Assembly (NCBI GenBank): GCA_011009095.1
Contig: VTPC01090027.1
Location: forward strand, 667,044-731,043
Length of the DNA stretch: 64,000 nucleotides
Direction of reading: 5' to 3'
From: Ignelater luminosus
Lineage: Eukaryota > Arthropoda > Insecta > Coleoptera > Elateridae
Shown here: one piece after another, positions 11,554 to 26,167 of the stretch
Numbering within the stretch: the first letter of the stretch is position 1
Layout of the letters: every line of letters begins with the position of its first letter
The notes under the pieces: model-generated
Seen by the model: the letters and a program-made list of their open reading frames with translations, nothing else
Told to the model about the DNA's origin: nothing
The model's database searches: none
Translations under genes and position numbers: made by a program

Positions 11554-12510
11554 GATTAATAAACTTGTACAGAAAGAATCTAACCTTACCAATGCATGTA
11601 TATCCATTCAGAGAATCAAAAGATACTTGCGGAAGGCCTCTCCGACGCCAAACACTTAGAAGATTTTTAAAAAACTTCGAAAATCAACAATCTTGACAGT
11701 TCACTAGCAAAACGACAGCCATGACACTATAATATCGCGGCTACAAATTATTTCATTTCCATAATTCCTGTTAAATTTTTGTTGTGTTGGTAACAAAACC
11801 TTCTAGACACTAGAATTTTTCAATGAGAAGTGGTGACAGTATTGTTATTTATGCTTTTATTTAAAATTAGAGATTAGATTGTCATTCAGAAAAGGTAAAA
11901 GTTTGTATTTCGTAGAATCACCTTTTGTTGTTTGTTTATTATCTAGAATAAAAATTTATTTTTTGTGTTTATTACTTCAATATTAATTGTAATCTCTCCG
12001 ACAGCGTACCAACCGACAGTACCACAACCCAATTTCCCTAAATCACCTGGAGAACATTGAACCCGTGCAAGCATGGGTGAATTCATTAAAAAATGGACTT
12101 TTAACTACTACTAACCTAGCAACACCCTTGCTACGCCTCCGCGTAAGATTGGGGTGGAATTCATTAAAAAAACATAACTTTTAACTCCTTCTAACCTACC
12201 AACACCCTCGCTTGGAGTGAAATTCATTAAATAAATTAATGTTTAACTCCTTCTAATCTAACCACACGCCCCGCGCAAGTTTAAGGTAGAATTCATTAAA
12301 AAAATTAACGTTTAACTTCTTCTAACCTGACCATACCTTCGGTACGTCCCTGCCCATAACATCCACACGCGGTTCATGCTGCAGTAGGGGGTTGGTAGTG
12401 TGCGCAGCAGCTGAATAGTTGCCAACTAACCTAAGATGTGCTTAAAAATCGTGTGTTTTTCGTCGGTTTCACCAATATTGGATTAATTTTCTTTACCTCC
12501 AGCCATCTAA
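11554..12510. repeat. DNA interrupting the hAT transposase, with minisatellite
   Basis: About 950 bp without similarity to the hAT protein separates RIKNVTPEW from the next recognisable block. It is AT-rich with no coding potential. Its distal part holds an imperfect tandem repeat. No clear terminal repeats or duplication were found, so I cannot say which element inserted, or whether rearrangement and deletion of the HREALA block occurred instead. Confidence 0.6.
12070..12345. repeat. Minisatellite, about 63-78 bp unit, four copies
   Basis: Units begin with 'gaattcattaaa' near 12080, 12158, 12221 and 12290 and continue with 'ttaactccttctaacct' and an 'acaccct..' word. Copies differ in length and by many substitutions. 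It lies in the DNA that splits the hAT transposase. Confidence 0.7.
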
Positions 12511-13434
<924 letters not shown>

Positions 13435-13629
13435 GAAATTTCATTTTTCACATTAAATATTTTCAAACTAGTTTTTCTTTTCAAGTTAACATGATACCTA
13501 GTCCTAAGCCAACAATTACTTTAATAATCAGGTATAAATGAAAAGAATTTTATTTATAGGAGTTGGGGTTCCACCAAAAGAAGGTCGATCATTTAGCGTT
13601 TCATAGCCGAAAAGAATTGGGAACCGCTA

Positions 13630-13637
13630 GTCTACAT
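13630..13637. repeat. Target site duplication of the hAT element, right
   Basis: The octamer gtctacat directly follows the right terminal repeat and pairs with gtctacac at 10441-10448. Confidence 0.8.
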
Positions 13638-16600
13638 CAATTTTGCAACTAGACATGCTTTGAGGTAAGAAACAATGTCAACTAGCACCTTCAGTTCGAT
13701 CAAATTAGAAAAAGTCTTGCCCCTCTAATAAATCCTACCATCATATAAATCAAGGCAAAAACACAACAAAGAACAAGATAAATGCTGTCAAGTCAACATA
13801 TTAAAAGTTTCAGGTTATCTAATTATATAAATGATGGGAAATTAAGCTCTACAAGCAAAACCTTCTGAGAGTTTTCATTCAAGTATTCAACTTTAAATAA
13901 CAGGTGATCAAAGTCTGTTTATTCTGCCGGCCTTAAGAACTAACATCCCGGATTACACTTTCACACACGCGCGCGTGCAGACAAAGCTTCATTCATAAAT
14001 CATTTTACTATTATACTTGGAACGCTTTTCAAGTGGTAAAAATATAACCCCTCATTAACATTTAAAACGGTATCTGGTGTGTTCGTGTGTCGCAACAAAA
14101 GTGAACGAAATACAGTACAATAATTAACTGTAATTACAGCAATTCCAATGCGATGAATAATAATTCTGAAAACTAGAGCACTGTAACATTCTATTACAAA
14201 TACAAAAAAACGGAAACATTTCTTCCTCGCCTTCGAAATATTCACATTTGATTTGCATAAGCGTGGAAAATATTAGAGAAAAGCTTTTTCGTTCTATCAT
14301 TTTAAACCTTTTTGCACTTATGGCCATTCAGAACTTCTCAAGCGTACAGTATCGGATTTATGTCTCGAGTTCTTGTTGCTGCAACAGTGATTTATTGAAA
14401 TCTGATAAGTACTTTGAATTAATGTAATATTATTTTCTATTTCACTTGACTAGTTCGGTCATTATTTCGTAGGAAATTACTTTTGGGTATTTATCTAAGT
14501 GTAGCCTTAAGGAGAATTAAAAGAAAATTACACTGGGAATAGTTTACAACCCTAAATCTAGCCCACGCTAGGCTTTGATGTTTTTATCAGCAAGGCACGC
14601 GTAACTCTATAATTTCTTGCGTGAAATTAGTTTAGGGAAACGCTTCTGCTAGCGAAAGCTTAAAAGGCTTCGTTAATAGTTCCATGAGATAGTTACGTTA
14701 ATATTACTGATTAGGAAAAGAGGGAATAAAAATCGACAAAAAAAGTTAAATATCCAGTTTTCCATCTACAGAAAATATCACAACAAAGATAAATTAAGCT
14801 GCACATAATACAAAGCAACGAAACCACTTTTACCGCCAGCTTTTACGTCAGCAAACATTTAGCTTTTAGAATTTATCTAGTAAATTCAAAATCGCTAACA
14901 CAATCACACTGCTGTCAGGTACACAGAATCTAGGTATGTAAAGAGTAGACACTAATCTCCCTTTGGTTTTATTTATAAACTTCATCCAAATTATAGGTGA
15001 CTTTTTTAAAGTTTAGTATTTTACAAATTTTTTTCTTGACGTAAATGTAACCCTCATAAATTATTTGCAAACATATACGCATAAATTATGCAAAGATTGA
15101 ACGTGTGCTCTGGATAACAAAGAACTGGATTACTATAAAAAGGTTAGCGCATCTTGCCAGATTCAGAATCGGCCTTGTTTTACATGAGTTGCTCCATATA
15201 TTTTTAGTAGAAAGCTATGGAAGCATAGGAAGCGATTGCCAATCCCATAAATTGGCAATTTACAGTCTTGATATTATATAATTGTAGTACTGTCAACTTT
15301 CAAATAAACAGTATTTGTGACAAAGATGTTAAAAGTTCTACCTTGTTAATTTGATTTTTGCTACAACGGAAGTCGATCGATCCTCTTTTCCAGTTTTGAT
15401 TTTGTATGACTACAAAAAGAGCACGATGTAGATCAGAATTTCGAAAGTTTAGTAACTCCTTTTGATGACTATGTCTCATCGCTATCAACTATTAAGCTAC
15501 TGGCTTTTTGAGCTTCAACGTGAGAGAAATCTCTAAGTGACGAACCGCGGCCTGGAAGACCAACAGAAGTTGTTTCGAAGGAAAACATCAAGAGTGGCTA
15601 ATAAAATAATAAGAGAAGCACGACCTAGACTTAAAAGTCAAGTTCATTCAAGTAAACTACTAGTAGCCGAATGTCAAGTCAAGTAATTTTTAAAAAGACA
15701 TCAACCTACTTAACTAGATGAATCACTGTACTTGGCCAATGCGATACAAAGGACAATGGGAGGAAATAAACGAAGTGAAAAGTTGGAATAAGAAAAGAGG
15801 AAAAAGAAAGGTACTCGAGGAAAATAAGTATTGCAGTGAAAGAAGAACGAAAAAAGGGTAAACTGCAAACCTGTTTCAAAAAAGAATTCCCGAAGAAGAA
15901 AATTCCCGTGTTCACAAAATAACGCGTGAACACCTAAAGTCGTTGACCAAGTTATCGAGTTAACGAGTGATAATAGCATTAAGTTCGCAAAAACTAATTT
16001 AATCTACTATCAAGGTTTGGCTAAGCAGTTCTTTAAATAGGAACTACTACAATGGTGTCCATCAACCAGAGAACACTTATTAACTGAAACTATAGGCAAA
16101 TTTTCAAAGAACTCTAAAAATGTTTTATCTAAAAAAATATAAATTTCAACAAAATCCAATTTTTAATGTCGAGGAAACGACGACTGTCCAAACAAAAAAG
16201 TCCAAAAATCTGCATGCTAAACATGGGACAAAGCAGGCAGGATTCGCAATTTTGACCAAATAAAGATCATCAATCTTTCACCATTAATTCTCTGCCAAGG
16301 CGGGAGCTGTGTAGAAGCTTCTCTTCAACCCAGTGAGTGGTTTTGGACGGAAGGGGAGAGGTAGCGGTGGCAGAAAAAACTGAATGATGTGGTGACATTT
16401 GGTGATTGTGCGTTGATGCTGGAGATGGCGTTGGAAATGTTCGTGACAACGCTGGTAGTAATTAGATTGTGATGTTAATGTTTAGCAGATATTTTATTGG
16501 TAGATGGAATTTATGATAGATGGCAGTGATTCGTTGATGGCGGATGAACTAAGTCGTCGGCGGGAAAGGTGGTTAAGTTGCTGCAAACCAATAAGCACAT

Positions 16601-17630
16601 GAGCCAACTCGAGTGGAATCAAGAGTTGGGCCTACGTCCCCAGAACACAGAGGACCACTTGGAGTAAAGAACCGCTGTCATATGAAAAGATCACGGTCGA
16701 AAATCTATTAGCTTTATACAAACAAGCTTGCATTTAAGGAACCTCCCTGAATTGGATATTCTCATTCCCATTTGATCCTAATAGATTTAAAGAAAACGAC
16801 TGCGCCAGCTCAAAAACTTCGTGAACCAGTTAAAACGAGTAATTCTAAGTTTCTCTTAAACATTGCAAACATCCTCAAAGACACTCCATCACTGAGGGTG
16901 TGGAAGATGTCAAATAATTTCGTTTTGTTTAACAGTGAAATAACGTTATTATTTCGGTTAATTTCGTTTTCGGTTTTTAATTATTAGCTTTTTAAAATCA
17001 TCATAGTTTTTTTAGAATTCCTGTTCTGGGCGTCACCATAAAACAAAAATCACATCACATTACAATAACTAAGTTTCTGCTAACTCAGCAGCAGACTACG
17101 GAACCACGGGGCCAATCTATTCCATGCCGTTAAGTGTTCAATATTAATACGGGTATACCCCGACCGCAATTTTTATCTGAACCATGACCGACGCGCTTAA
17201 GCTACTATTAACATGTGAGTTTTTGCTCCGTTTTCAAGCAGATGAGTAAAACAACATTCCTTGACGCGCACTGAGCACTTTCAGTTTTAAATATAATGAT
17301 ACAACATCGATCTCTGGATACTTTCACTTTTTTAACTTAACTACTTGTGGTACGAGTCGACCAACTTGACACAAATTCGAACCGGTGCTATTTGTAGCTC
17401 CTGTCTGGAATCGAGAACATCGACGGGTGTATCGTGTAGTGGTATGATGCTCTCCAGAGTATGAGCAAGGCGATTGCTGTTTCATTTACTATTTTAATCG
17501 GAAGTACCTACATTATTCATTACGGGACAATTTTTTATACGCTCTCCGGTTCTATTTTCCCTACTATGGACAATTACTCATAGCCTCCGCAAAGTGTGCT
17601 CAACAGCGACTGTGTGTGTTTATGCAACTA
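13638..17630. other. Long non-coding stretch
   Basis: No conserved protein block, RNA gene or repeat pair was found in this 4-kb region. Open frames of 60-90 codons occur on both strands without recognisable motifs. A simple alternating CG run ('cacacgcgcgcgtg') lies near 13964. The part around 16.3-16.7 kb is richer in GC and G-biased but gives no recognisable translation. Confidence 0.4.
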
Positions 17631-17636
17631 AGTTGA

Positions 17637-17665
17637 GTATAAAAGGTGTTTTGTAATTCAAGTGC
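17637..17665 (+). promoter_or_regulatory. Candidate TATA box at the left edge of satellite I
   Basis: The sequence 'gagtataaaaggtg' contains a consensus TATAAAAG on the plus strand just before the first satellite I array. There is no clear initiator at the usual distance. If active it would transcribe the array, but that is speculation. Confidence 0.15.
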
Positions 17666-17739
17666 TCGATTCCAGGAAGTCCAAGCGACGTAGGACTTGG
17701 ATTATCAGAAGTGGTGGAGGACTAGAATTGGTCATAGAA

Positions 17740-19600
17740 TCTCTAGCTTTCTTTAAGGTTAATAAGAGGAGAAGTCCTATCTTGGGCCACCGGGAAGTGG
17801 CCATGGGTGGGGGTGACTTTTTACCTCACCTAAGAAGACCAATGCAGAGCAAAGCCCGATTTTAGGCCACCGAGGGTAGTTCGTGAAACGGCGCATTCTA
17901 TAGCGTGTTCGTTTTTGGCTTTCCTAAGAACGTTGATGGAGAACGAAGATCGATCTTATTAGGCCATCGGAAGTGGACTTTCTATTTCTTTTAAGAAGGC
18001 TAATAAAGGGCAAAGCTTGATCTTGCACCGCCGAAGGTGGCTTATGAAACGACGTAGCCTGACACATGTTCGTAACTTCCCTAAGAAGGTTAACAGAAGG
18101 CGAAGCCCTATTTTGAGCCACCAGAGGTGACCTATAGCAAGCCATAGACTTCTACTTCCTTTAAATAGATTCATGAAGGGCGTGAAAAGGCGTAGCCCGA
18201 CGCATGTTAATTTCTAGCTTTTCTAAGGCTTTTAGAGGACGAGACACCACCTTAGCCACTGGAGGTAGCCCGTAGGGAGATGCTACTTTCAAAAGGGTAA
18301 TCAACGACAAAACCTGATATTTCGCCAACGGAGCTAGTTCGGGCAAAAAGGGTTGTCCGACGTAGGTTCGTTCTTAAGGTTCATATTTGGCTTCCTTAAC
18401 GCCAATAAAGGGCGAAGTCCGATTTTGGGCAATCAGAAATAGCCTGTGAGAAGGTATACCTCTCTACTTTTTTAAAAAAAGAAATATGAAGGGTAAATTG
18501 GGTTGTTAGAGGTGGTTCGTGAAAGGTCAGCCCCACGCAAGTTCATTTTCAGCTTTCTAAAGAAGATTAATAGAGGACGAAGTTCGATCTTAAGCTACTG
18601 AGATGGCCTGCGAGAAAGCATACTCTCCTACTTCTTTTAAAAAGAGATGTAAAAAGCAAATTTCGATCTTGGGCTACCGGAGATGGCTCGTGACAAGTCG
18701 TGGCGTGACGCATGTTCGTATTCAGCTTTCTAAATAGGGTTAACGGAAGGCAAAGCTCCATGTTATGACACCGGAGACGTCTTCAGAGAGGGCACAGCCT
18801 GATCGTTCTCGTCCGGCGTTTTTACTTTTTTAAAAAAAAGGCAAAGCTCATCGTTGGGCAACCGGAGGTGTCTTCTGAGAGGTCGTAGCACGACGCATGC
18901 TCGTTTTTAGCTTCCTAAGAGAGGTTAATAAAGAGCAAAGTCCGATCTTGAGCCACCGGAGGTGGCCTGTGAAAAGGCATGCTTTAATAGAAGGCAAAGC
19001 CCGATCTTGAGCTACCGGAAATGTCTTCAGAGAGAGCGTAGCCCGCCGTTGTTGTCCTTGACTTTCTTAAGAAGGTTAATAGAGGGCGGAGATCGAACTT
19101 GAACCAGCAGAGATGGCCTGCGGCAAGGCGTAGCTTTCTAGTTTTTTTTTAAGAAGGCCAACGGAGGGCAAAGCCCGATCTTGGGTCACCAGAGGTAGCC
19201 TGTGGCAAGGCATAGCTTTCTAGTTTTTTCAGAAAGCTAATGGAGTATCAGTCCAGTCTTGGGCCACCAAAGGTGGCTCGTGAAAAAGCGCAGATCGACG
19301 CGTATTCGTTTTTTGCTTTCTTAAGAAGAAGCCTGATCTTGGGTCACCGAAGGTGGCTGATGGGAGTGGAAGGGGGGCGTAGCACGAAGCGTGTTTAGTT
19401 TTAACTTTCCTATGGCAACGCATAGTTCTTTAGGTTTTAAAAAGGACAAAGCTCAATTCTGGTTCACCGCAGGTGGTTGGCAGGAAGGAGTACTTAATCT
19501 GACGCATGTTAATTTTAACATTTTTTAGAAAATCAAATACTACAGTACAAAGTCCAATCGAGGAGCACCGGGAGTGATCTGCGTGAAGAGGCATCCTCGC
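17740..19600 (+). repeat. Satellite I, array 1 (hairpin-bearing, roughly 90-bp units)
   Basis: Degenerate tandem units carry 'aaggttaatagagggcaaag', then 'cccgatcttgggccacc', a 3-base loop, 'ggtggcctgtga', 'aaggcgtagcccgacgcatg' and 'ttcgtttttagctttc'. Units are irregular in length (about 75-110 bp) and diverged. Each unit holds a potential hairpin, e.g. gccacc-gga-ggtggc at 18952-18966. Frames read through parts of it but show no protein-like conservation. The same family forms arrays at 33.2 and 44.9 kb and a scrap at 58.1 kb. Confidence 0.8.
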
Positions 19601-22600
19601 CCATCTGTGAACAAAGTGACTGCGATCGGTGGTCGCTGTATAGGCCCAAGATGGTTAAGAGAAGAGGAGCATTGCAGCGCGACGTGGTCACAGGCTTGGG
19701 CCCTGATCAGAACCGCAAAGCGGGAGCAGAGTTCATGGGTGTTTCTTGTTTATTAGTTTACTTTTTATTTTTCTGTTTTCTGGTTACTTTCTTTTATTGA
19801 TCTTTCTTCAATTTTCTCAGATCATTAATTATGTATGCATCCCCCACCGTCCATAGACAATACGATTGCCTTATACGCCGCCAGCTAATAATTGAAAGCC
19901 GTCTAGAATCATCTCTAATCGTAAAATTTATTATCCTTTATATTAGAACTCATAAGAATCTTCTTTGTATTTCCTTTATTCACCATCAGCATGGCCCTAA
20001 ACAATGCAGCAGATTTTTAAGCTTTTCACTCCGTATATATTAACAAAGTTGACGACAGTACGAATGCAGACTTCACCCAACCTTTTTCCGTTTCGATGCA
20101 AAGATTGCACACGCCGATTTCAGTTCATTGCAATGGTTGTATCCACAATATTGTACCCTACGAAGATCGTTCATGTCAGTACTTTCCATTGCTGATAGTG
20201 GCTTTTCTGCACTTACTTCTTTCCATTTTGATACAGATATGTAGTTTCAGAATCAAAACATCTTTTTAACATTGGAATTTAGTAAATAACTAGGCCTAGA
20301 ACGCAAAATTTTGTTCTGGAGGTGATTTGAACAGTGAACTCCTCCTCTTGATAGGTAGTCAATTTGAATATTTGTGTTTGATTATAAAACCTTGAGAGTT
20401 AACTAGTTTTGGCTCTTCGAATAGGATTTCAGACGCTATTTTACCTTTTTAAGTTCAAATAAGAAAGAAGGTTGAAGAATGAAATTCCAGAAAAAGAAAA
20501 TTAAAAAATTAAGAAATTTAAATAATATCATTATATGACACTCAGATTGAAAACATTTAAAAACAAAACAACATCCTGTACATGTAGGTTTAGATTTATT
20601 GAAGAAAAAACACGAATTTACGCAACTCTTATCAGTTGTTAAAGGCCGTACATTCACATATTAAATCTGGTATTTTACACATCCCACTTGAATTTACTAA
20701 ATTTCTCGAAATTGTTAAGAAATGAGATAACAGACATTTATAACGTCACTTCTATATTAAGAAACGTCTTCCAAATCACATTTAACTTTGCCTTCTAATA
20801 CTATTTATCATTTGTAAAGCGCTCCTGAAGACATTCAGTATTCCAATGAGTCCGAAAATAATCAAATCAAAACTTTCTCAGACGAGGAAATTTAAAGGTA
20901 ATGGTATTGTTCGGTTTTATTACTATTATTATTATTATTAGCCAGGGTTGTTTCAGCCAATAAAATACTTTTTAAGTTCATGAAGTAGCAGTCCAGACGT
21001 GGCAACCACTTAACCTCAAGATGACTTAATAAAATATTCAATTCACTTGCGCTTTATGGAGAATCACGTCTGTGTAGCTATATTAACATTTAAAACGGTT
21101 TTACCAAGTGCTTTAACCCTAAGAATTCTATCACGTTTCTTTGAAAGCGTTTATTATTATTAAACGGCTGTTTAAATTGTAACGTTCAAGTCCCACTTTT
21201 ACAACATTCTTTTTCCCAATTACAGACTTCATTAACATTACCCAATATGCTTAAATACGTTTCATAAACTTAGTCTACACGAAAAAAAAAACTCCTAAAA
21301 AACAAAAGATATCCAAAATGAAATTAAGCTTGTCTTAATAAATTTCCAGAACTTAATCTGACAGTTTAGAAGTGGAGTTATATTTCACGTCAGAATGAAG
21401 TAAGAAGTGCCCCGAGACATATTCTTCATTCCCAGAGAATCTTTAACCCCATACTTCAACATCAACAAGACGCTTGAACAATTCAACTGCAAATGAAATG
21501 CTCATACACGAGATAGTTCCATTGCGAAAAACAACAACTGGGACTACTTTAAAACCGATAAACACATCAAAAGTCATTTCACTTTAAGTTTCAGCATATT
21601 ATCTCGTCTTAATTTTCGTCACCCTTTCGCACACGAAAAGGCCATTATCTCTCACACGGGAACTTTTGTTATTTTTAGCACGTGCTACGTTCACACTCAG
21701 AAATTTTACCTAGAGAGAATATCGTCGACATATTTTATACTAGAACGGGATGTTTAAGATAAAAGTGGCTCATAATTGAATTTGAAAACGTATTTTTAGT
21801 TCCCCGGAAAAAAATTAAATAATACCTGAATTCGTTATCATTTCCGTAGGAACACTAATTTATTTCAAAATTACTTTTGCTCTGTTGGTAACAAAATAGC
21901 GACCACTCGTTCGTTGTAAAGTTATTCGCAAGAGAGAATGAATGTTAAAAATTCATCACGCTTTGTTGTTTCCATGTTTATAATAACGTCTAAAAAGCAA
22001 GGGCAGACGAGGAAAAACAGAAAGCAAAACAAATAAGAAAAAGTTAGATAAAATTAAAATTTAAAAAAACTGGCGTAATTCTATTAACGTGGAGACTACA
22101 AAACTTTGCTCTTAAATTATATAACAAAACGCAAACGTCCTAAAAGTTAAAATAATCTAGATGCTAAAGTGTAAATGGTCCTCTATTTTAAGAGAGAACA
22201 AACCGGGTAGTTTTACAAATTAAGTGGATAATTCACTAAACTAAAGCACGCATTAATCCGCCAACAAAAAATAAAACGTAACCTCTACACATCTCTTTTA
22301 TAATTCAAGACATTAATTTTCCCGTTACAAATTCGTACGTAATGGGTTGTAACATTAATGCATAAAACGATTAATATTCATTAAGCGGATGAAATAAAAA
22401 TCGAGACGAAATAAAGAAAAGAGAGGGAGAGAGAGACCAAGAATTGTATTTTTGGCGATTAGAAGTTTTTTAATTATCATTAAAATAGATTAAAACGGTA
22501 GAAGTGCTATAATTAGATCTGAAATTTAAAAAATAACTCTCTGGTTCAAAGTCGTAAAATGATAATGAACTAGATGTTATGGGATTATTATTTTTAATTT

Positions 22601-22843
22601 TATATAAGTAATCGCAACGATACTGATTAAAGATAGTCTAATTAGAGCGAGTTTTACTGTTACGTATACATAAGATAAACAAATACGTGTTATAGATGAT
22701 TAATCGGTTACAAAATTTCAGTATGAGTCACTGTCAAAGAACGCATTCTGTAATGATACGGAATACAAAATTTGCATTTTTATTGTGTTCTGTTGAAATT
22801 TACAAAGAAAATTCTGCTTGTTTCCAGGACTGACAGCAAAATA
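19601..22843. other. Non-coding stretch
   Basis: Mostly AT-rich DNA without genes. A short (att)n run lies at about 20921-20940 and a GA-rich run at about 22418-22437. The first 160 bp are richer in GC and may be the edge of a repeat. Nothing else is supportable. Confidence 0.4.
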
Positions 22844-23161
22844 CAGGGTGTCCCCAATATTTCATCGATGTATGGTATGCAAGACAACAATAAAGAGTAA
22901 CCATTTTGGTTATTCTTCCCAATATTAAAGAAGTTATAGACATTTTTAGTTGACGTAGACAATTTTTTGATGATTTGAACCATCCCTGCATGCTACCACG
23001 AATATTTGGTATAGTATATACCCTATGGCCAAAATCTTGTCGACGTAGACTTTTTCGCACATGACTCAACCAGGGTCGATAACCATTTTCAACAATGATT
23101 CTTCTTCGCAACATTTTATTGCTTGCTTGTACAGTATTCTCATTTTATGGATTTTCCCCTG
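22844..23161. mobile_element. Foldback/MITE family F, copy B
   Basis: It starts with 'cagggtgtccccaatatttc' and 'atcgatgtatgg', the reverse complement of the right end of copy C. Its next 100 bp ('ttattcttcccaatattaaa', 'gaagttatagacat') are likewise the reverse complement of copy C's right arm. The central word 'cttgtcgacgtagac' and 'ccagggtcgataaccatttt' match copy A. The right end ('ttttcccctg') is only weakly complementary to the left, so that boundary is approximate. A 104-codon minus-strand frame spanning it has no protein features and is regarded as accidental. Confidence 0.55.
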
Positions 23162-23930
23162 AATGTTTGGAAACAGGCAGCACGTTTTACAATTCAGAGA
23201 TATCTTTGTGTAATTGCAGATTTTAAAAACAAAATAGATCATGTTTGTATAGTTTATTTTCTGTAATATGTCAAAAATATGTAAATGTCAAAATTTCTCA
23301 CTTTATGGTGGTTAGAAATAAGATCTGTTAATGCAGTCCACTTGTTCATTAGCTTTCTGTTTCGTTAAAATAAATATTTACGTGTAATATGTTGTAATTA
23401 TTCAATTAAGAAGACGAAGTGTTGAGACCAGCAACTTATCCAACAATCTGATTTTTTAGAAAACACAATAAAAATAATTATGAATTATTATAAACCTTAA
23501 GAATTTAATAATAAACAAGAAAACCAAGTAAACAAAACGAACAGGTTTGTACAAAAGTTCTTTAAAGGAAAGACAATATAACCAAACAAATGTCAAACAG
23601 TTGAGTTTTGTCCGTTTTTAAATTCACAGCAAACTATCTTCAATTAACAAAGGTTGAACTTTTTAAACAAAAGCTGACTCTGAGTTGTAAGATGCGTTGC
23701 CTATTCCCAAGCATTCAGGGGAAGACCCGTAAAATGGGCATACTGTATATACACATATTGCTATGATGTTTATAGACGATGTAAACAGTTGGACGGGGTT
23801 GACGCAAGAAGTATAATAGCAGTTTTGTACTAAAGACCTGTCAATTATTTGGCATTGAATCAAGTATTTAATTCTTTTTAGTGGACAATGAGGACCCTGA
23901 TAAGAGTTTAACGCATTTCAGGACGATATA

Positions 23931-24316
23931 CAGGCTGTCCTCATAACATACATTCTATTTCAGCAATGCATGGCGAAAATAAAGAGAGTTGTAGACCGAG
24001 AAAAGTCTACTTCGACAAGGTTTCGTCGATTTAAATTGAACATGTGGTGTGTGCTACAGCATACCAACACACGGTGGTGGTTTAAAACGACGAAACCTTC
24101 GACGTAAATTCTTTTGGCACAAGACTAAGCCAGGGTTTAATGTAATTAAGAATTTTGATAAGTAAAACTACGGTTTTTGTACTTTTCAGTCTACAACTAA
24201 CGATGTTCATGACTTCTTTAATACTGAGAATAACTAAAATGGCCACCGTTGATTTGTAATAACCTAAGCTATACTTATATTGATGAAATATCGAATGTAT
24301 GTCACCGGATATCCAG
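23931..24316. mobile_element. Foldback/MITE family F, copy C (best preserved)
   Basis: The left end 'caggctgtcctcataacata' and the right end in reverse complement 'ctggatatccggtgacatac' are followed by matching 'cattctatttcagca / cattcgatatttcatca', giving inverted repeats of about 36 bp. Both sides are flanked by TATA (23927-23930 and 24317-24320), suggesting a TA or TATA target duplication. Internally 'cgacaaggtttcgtcg' near 24014 is inverted as 'cgacgaaaccttcg' near 24088, so the element is palindromic at two levels. It carries no gene. Confidence 0.65.
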
Positions 24317-24364
24317 TATAGCTTATAGACTATACCTATTATTTTACATTCAACTACTAAACTT

Positions 24365-24660
24365 CAGTCAAGACACTAACTATTCCTCTTCATTTCCTCT
24401 TATCCACCTTCAATGGGATATTATTATCTCATTTGACAATTTAGGTCCGAATCAATTATTGCGCATTGCAACATCATTACTGTGTATATTAATGTAGAAA
24501 AGTCTGAACCAAACAAAAGAAAATCTTTTTGGAAAAATTTGAAACTGAAAATAGCTCTGCTCTATCCTTAGTAATAATTATGAAGCTCATCCGGTTTTCA
24601 GGAGGAACAGATATAAAAGCTGTTACAAATAAATAATCTTGAGAAGCCGCATCAGGTTTA
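24365..24660. repeat. Interspersed repeat R, copy 1
   Basis: Words here ('cctcttatccacc', 'aatgggatattattatc', 'ctgttacaaataaataatct') recur in the same order near 62265-62385 as 'cctctcatccacc', 'gatgggatattgttacc' and 'ctgcagcaaataaacaatcc'. The copies are quite diverged. Boundaries and class are unknown. Confidence 0.5.
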
Positions 24661-26167
24661 ACAGTCTATACTCCATCATTCGGGAGATATTAAAGCTATA
24701 AGACTGATAATTAGCATTCTGGTATAATTCGACATGTAGATTAGAAGATAGAAATTAGATGACTTTAGAACAACCTTTCAAACTGAAAATGACGTCAACT
24801 TCCATTTACTTCCTCGGTTCGCTGTCTTAATAAACCTTCACTACTCAATCTTTTGGATTAGTGCTAGAAGTTTCTTAAAACATTCTTCTTTCTTGCTTTT
24901 GCGTTATCTATCGTAAGATTTTAGAAGACTAATTCCGGAGCAGCTTTGACCAAGTGGTTCGTTTCGTGCTGGCATCCTGCACACAGCAAGAGTCACAATT
25001 TTGTAGCAAAACATTTCAAGCAGTTCAATCTTCGTTGATTGATGTGCACCAATCCGACATGTTGCAGTCAGAAATCTATGTTCTCGGTAAAAGGCGATTT
25101 TACAGCCAGAATAGAAACAAAGATAATTCCTTCGCCAACTAGAAGAGTCCTTTCTCTCAGAAGCCATTTCTAAGAGATGTAAACGTAAGTGACGATAAGA
25201 AACCATTTCGACTTTTCCAGAAGATTTAGTGTGGAATCACACATTGCGTTTTTGCTGGATGTCACTTTATTACCCTGCTTTTAATGAAATGACGGAAAAC
25301 TCATGGTTTTAAATTAGAAGCTTACACACATTCCGGCGAAGCCGGACGGCCGGATAGCAACGAAAGCTCATTGATTTAAATGTGAGCGTTCACACGTTGT
25401 GGCGGAACTGGACAGTATTTCCTTGTCATTTCTATTAATACCATTAATGCCATATCAAATTTTCACACTTATGCGAATTTTTAAAATAGTCTCTTCCTTA
25501 TCTTATATTAGTCCTCCTTGTCGAGCGGATATTATGGCAACCAGACTCCTTGTCTGGGCGTAAAGGTAGTATATTTATAACTTCGCTTGTTTAATCGAGA
25601 TTTGAATGAATTTAAATTGAAATGTAATCGAGTTCCTTAAAATATCAATAAGTAATTATGGCGGCATTAAGACCGGAGACAAAGTAATTCCTGTCTATTA
25701 TACGTAAAATTCTATGTTACTCTTAGACGTGTTCAGACAAGGAAGCAAGAAAAACATGATAAAATTAAAAACACGACGCACAAACGACACAAAAAACAAA
25801 TACCAAAATTCAATCCATTGAAGCTTACAAAGACGACACCAGAGGTCGTATTCGAGTTTGTAAATTCAATATTTGTAGTTTGAGACACAATAGTGAAACC
25901 GTTTCGACAACGTCGACGTAGAGCTACTTTTGTCATATTAAAGAACTGAATTCCTCTGAGTTTGCAACTGTTTTGTGGTTGTATATTACGGCAATAAGCA
26001 GTGCAGATGTTGTTCAGCGCTGTCTGTCCCAATCTCTACGTCATCTGCCCCCTCCCCCGTGTATATCGGGGCACCGGCTGACTGTCCACCCTCCATTGCC
26101 CTACCCGGAGCACGTCGTTGCCATGTAGATGAGCGCAACTACCGATGTCAGGTACATGCTTTCTTAT
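24661..26167. other. No gene recognised; palindromic words near 25.2-25.4 kb
   Basis: Two related words, 'gtgtggaatcacacattgcg' near 25229 and 'atgtgagcgttcacacgttg' near 25380, lie about 150 bp apart around a 'ccggcgaagccgg' palindrome, suggesting an old short transposon. Open frames of about 100 codons at 24904-25206 and 25733-26032 (both minus) have no recognisable domains. Confidence 0.35.

Noticed and set aside
17395-17475. tRNA-like words ('cgtgtagtggtatgatgctc')
   Set aside because: An A-box-like start is present, but there is no B box at the proper distance and no cloverleaf.
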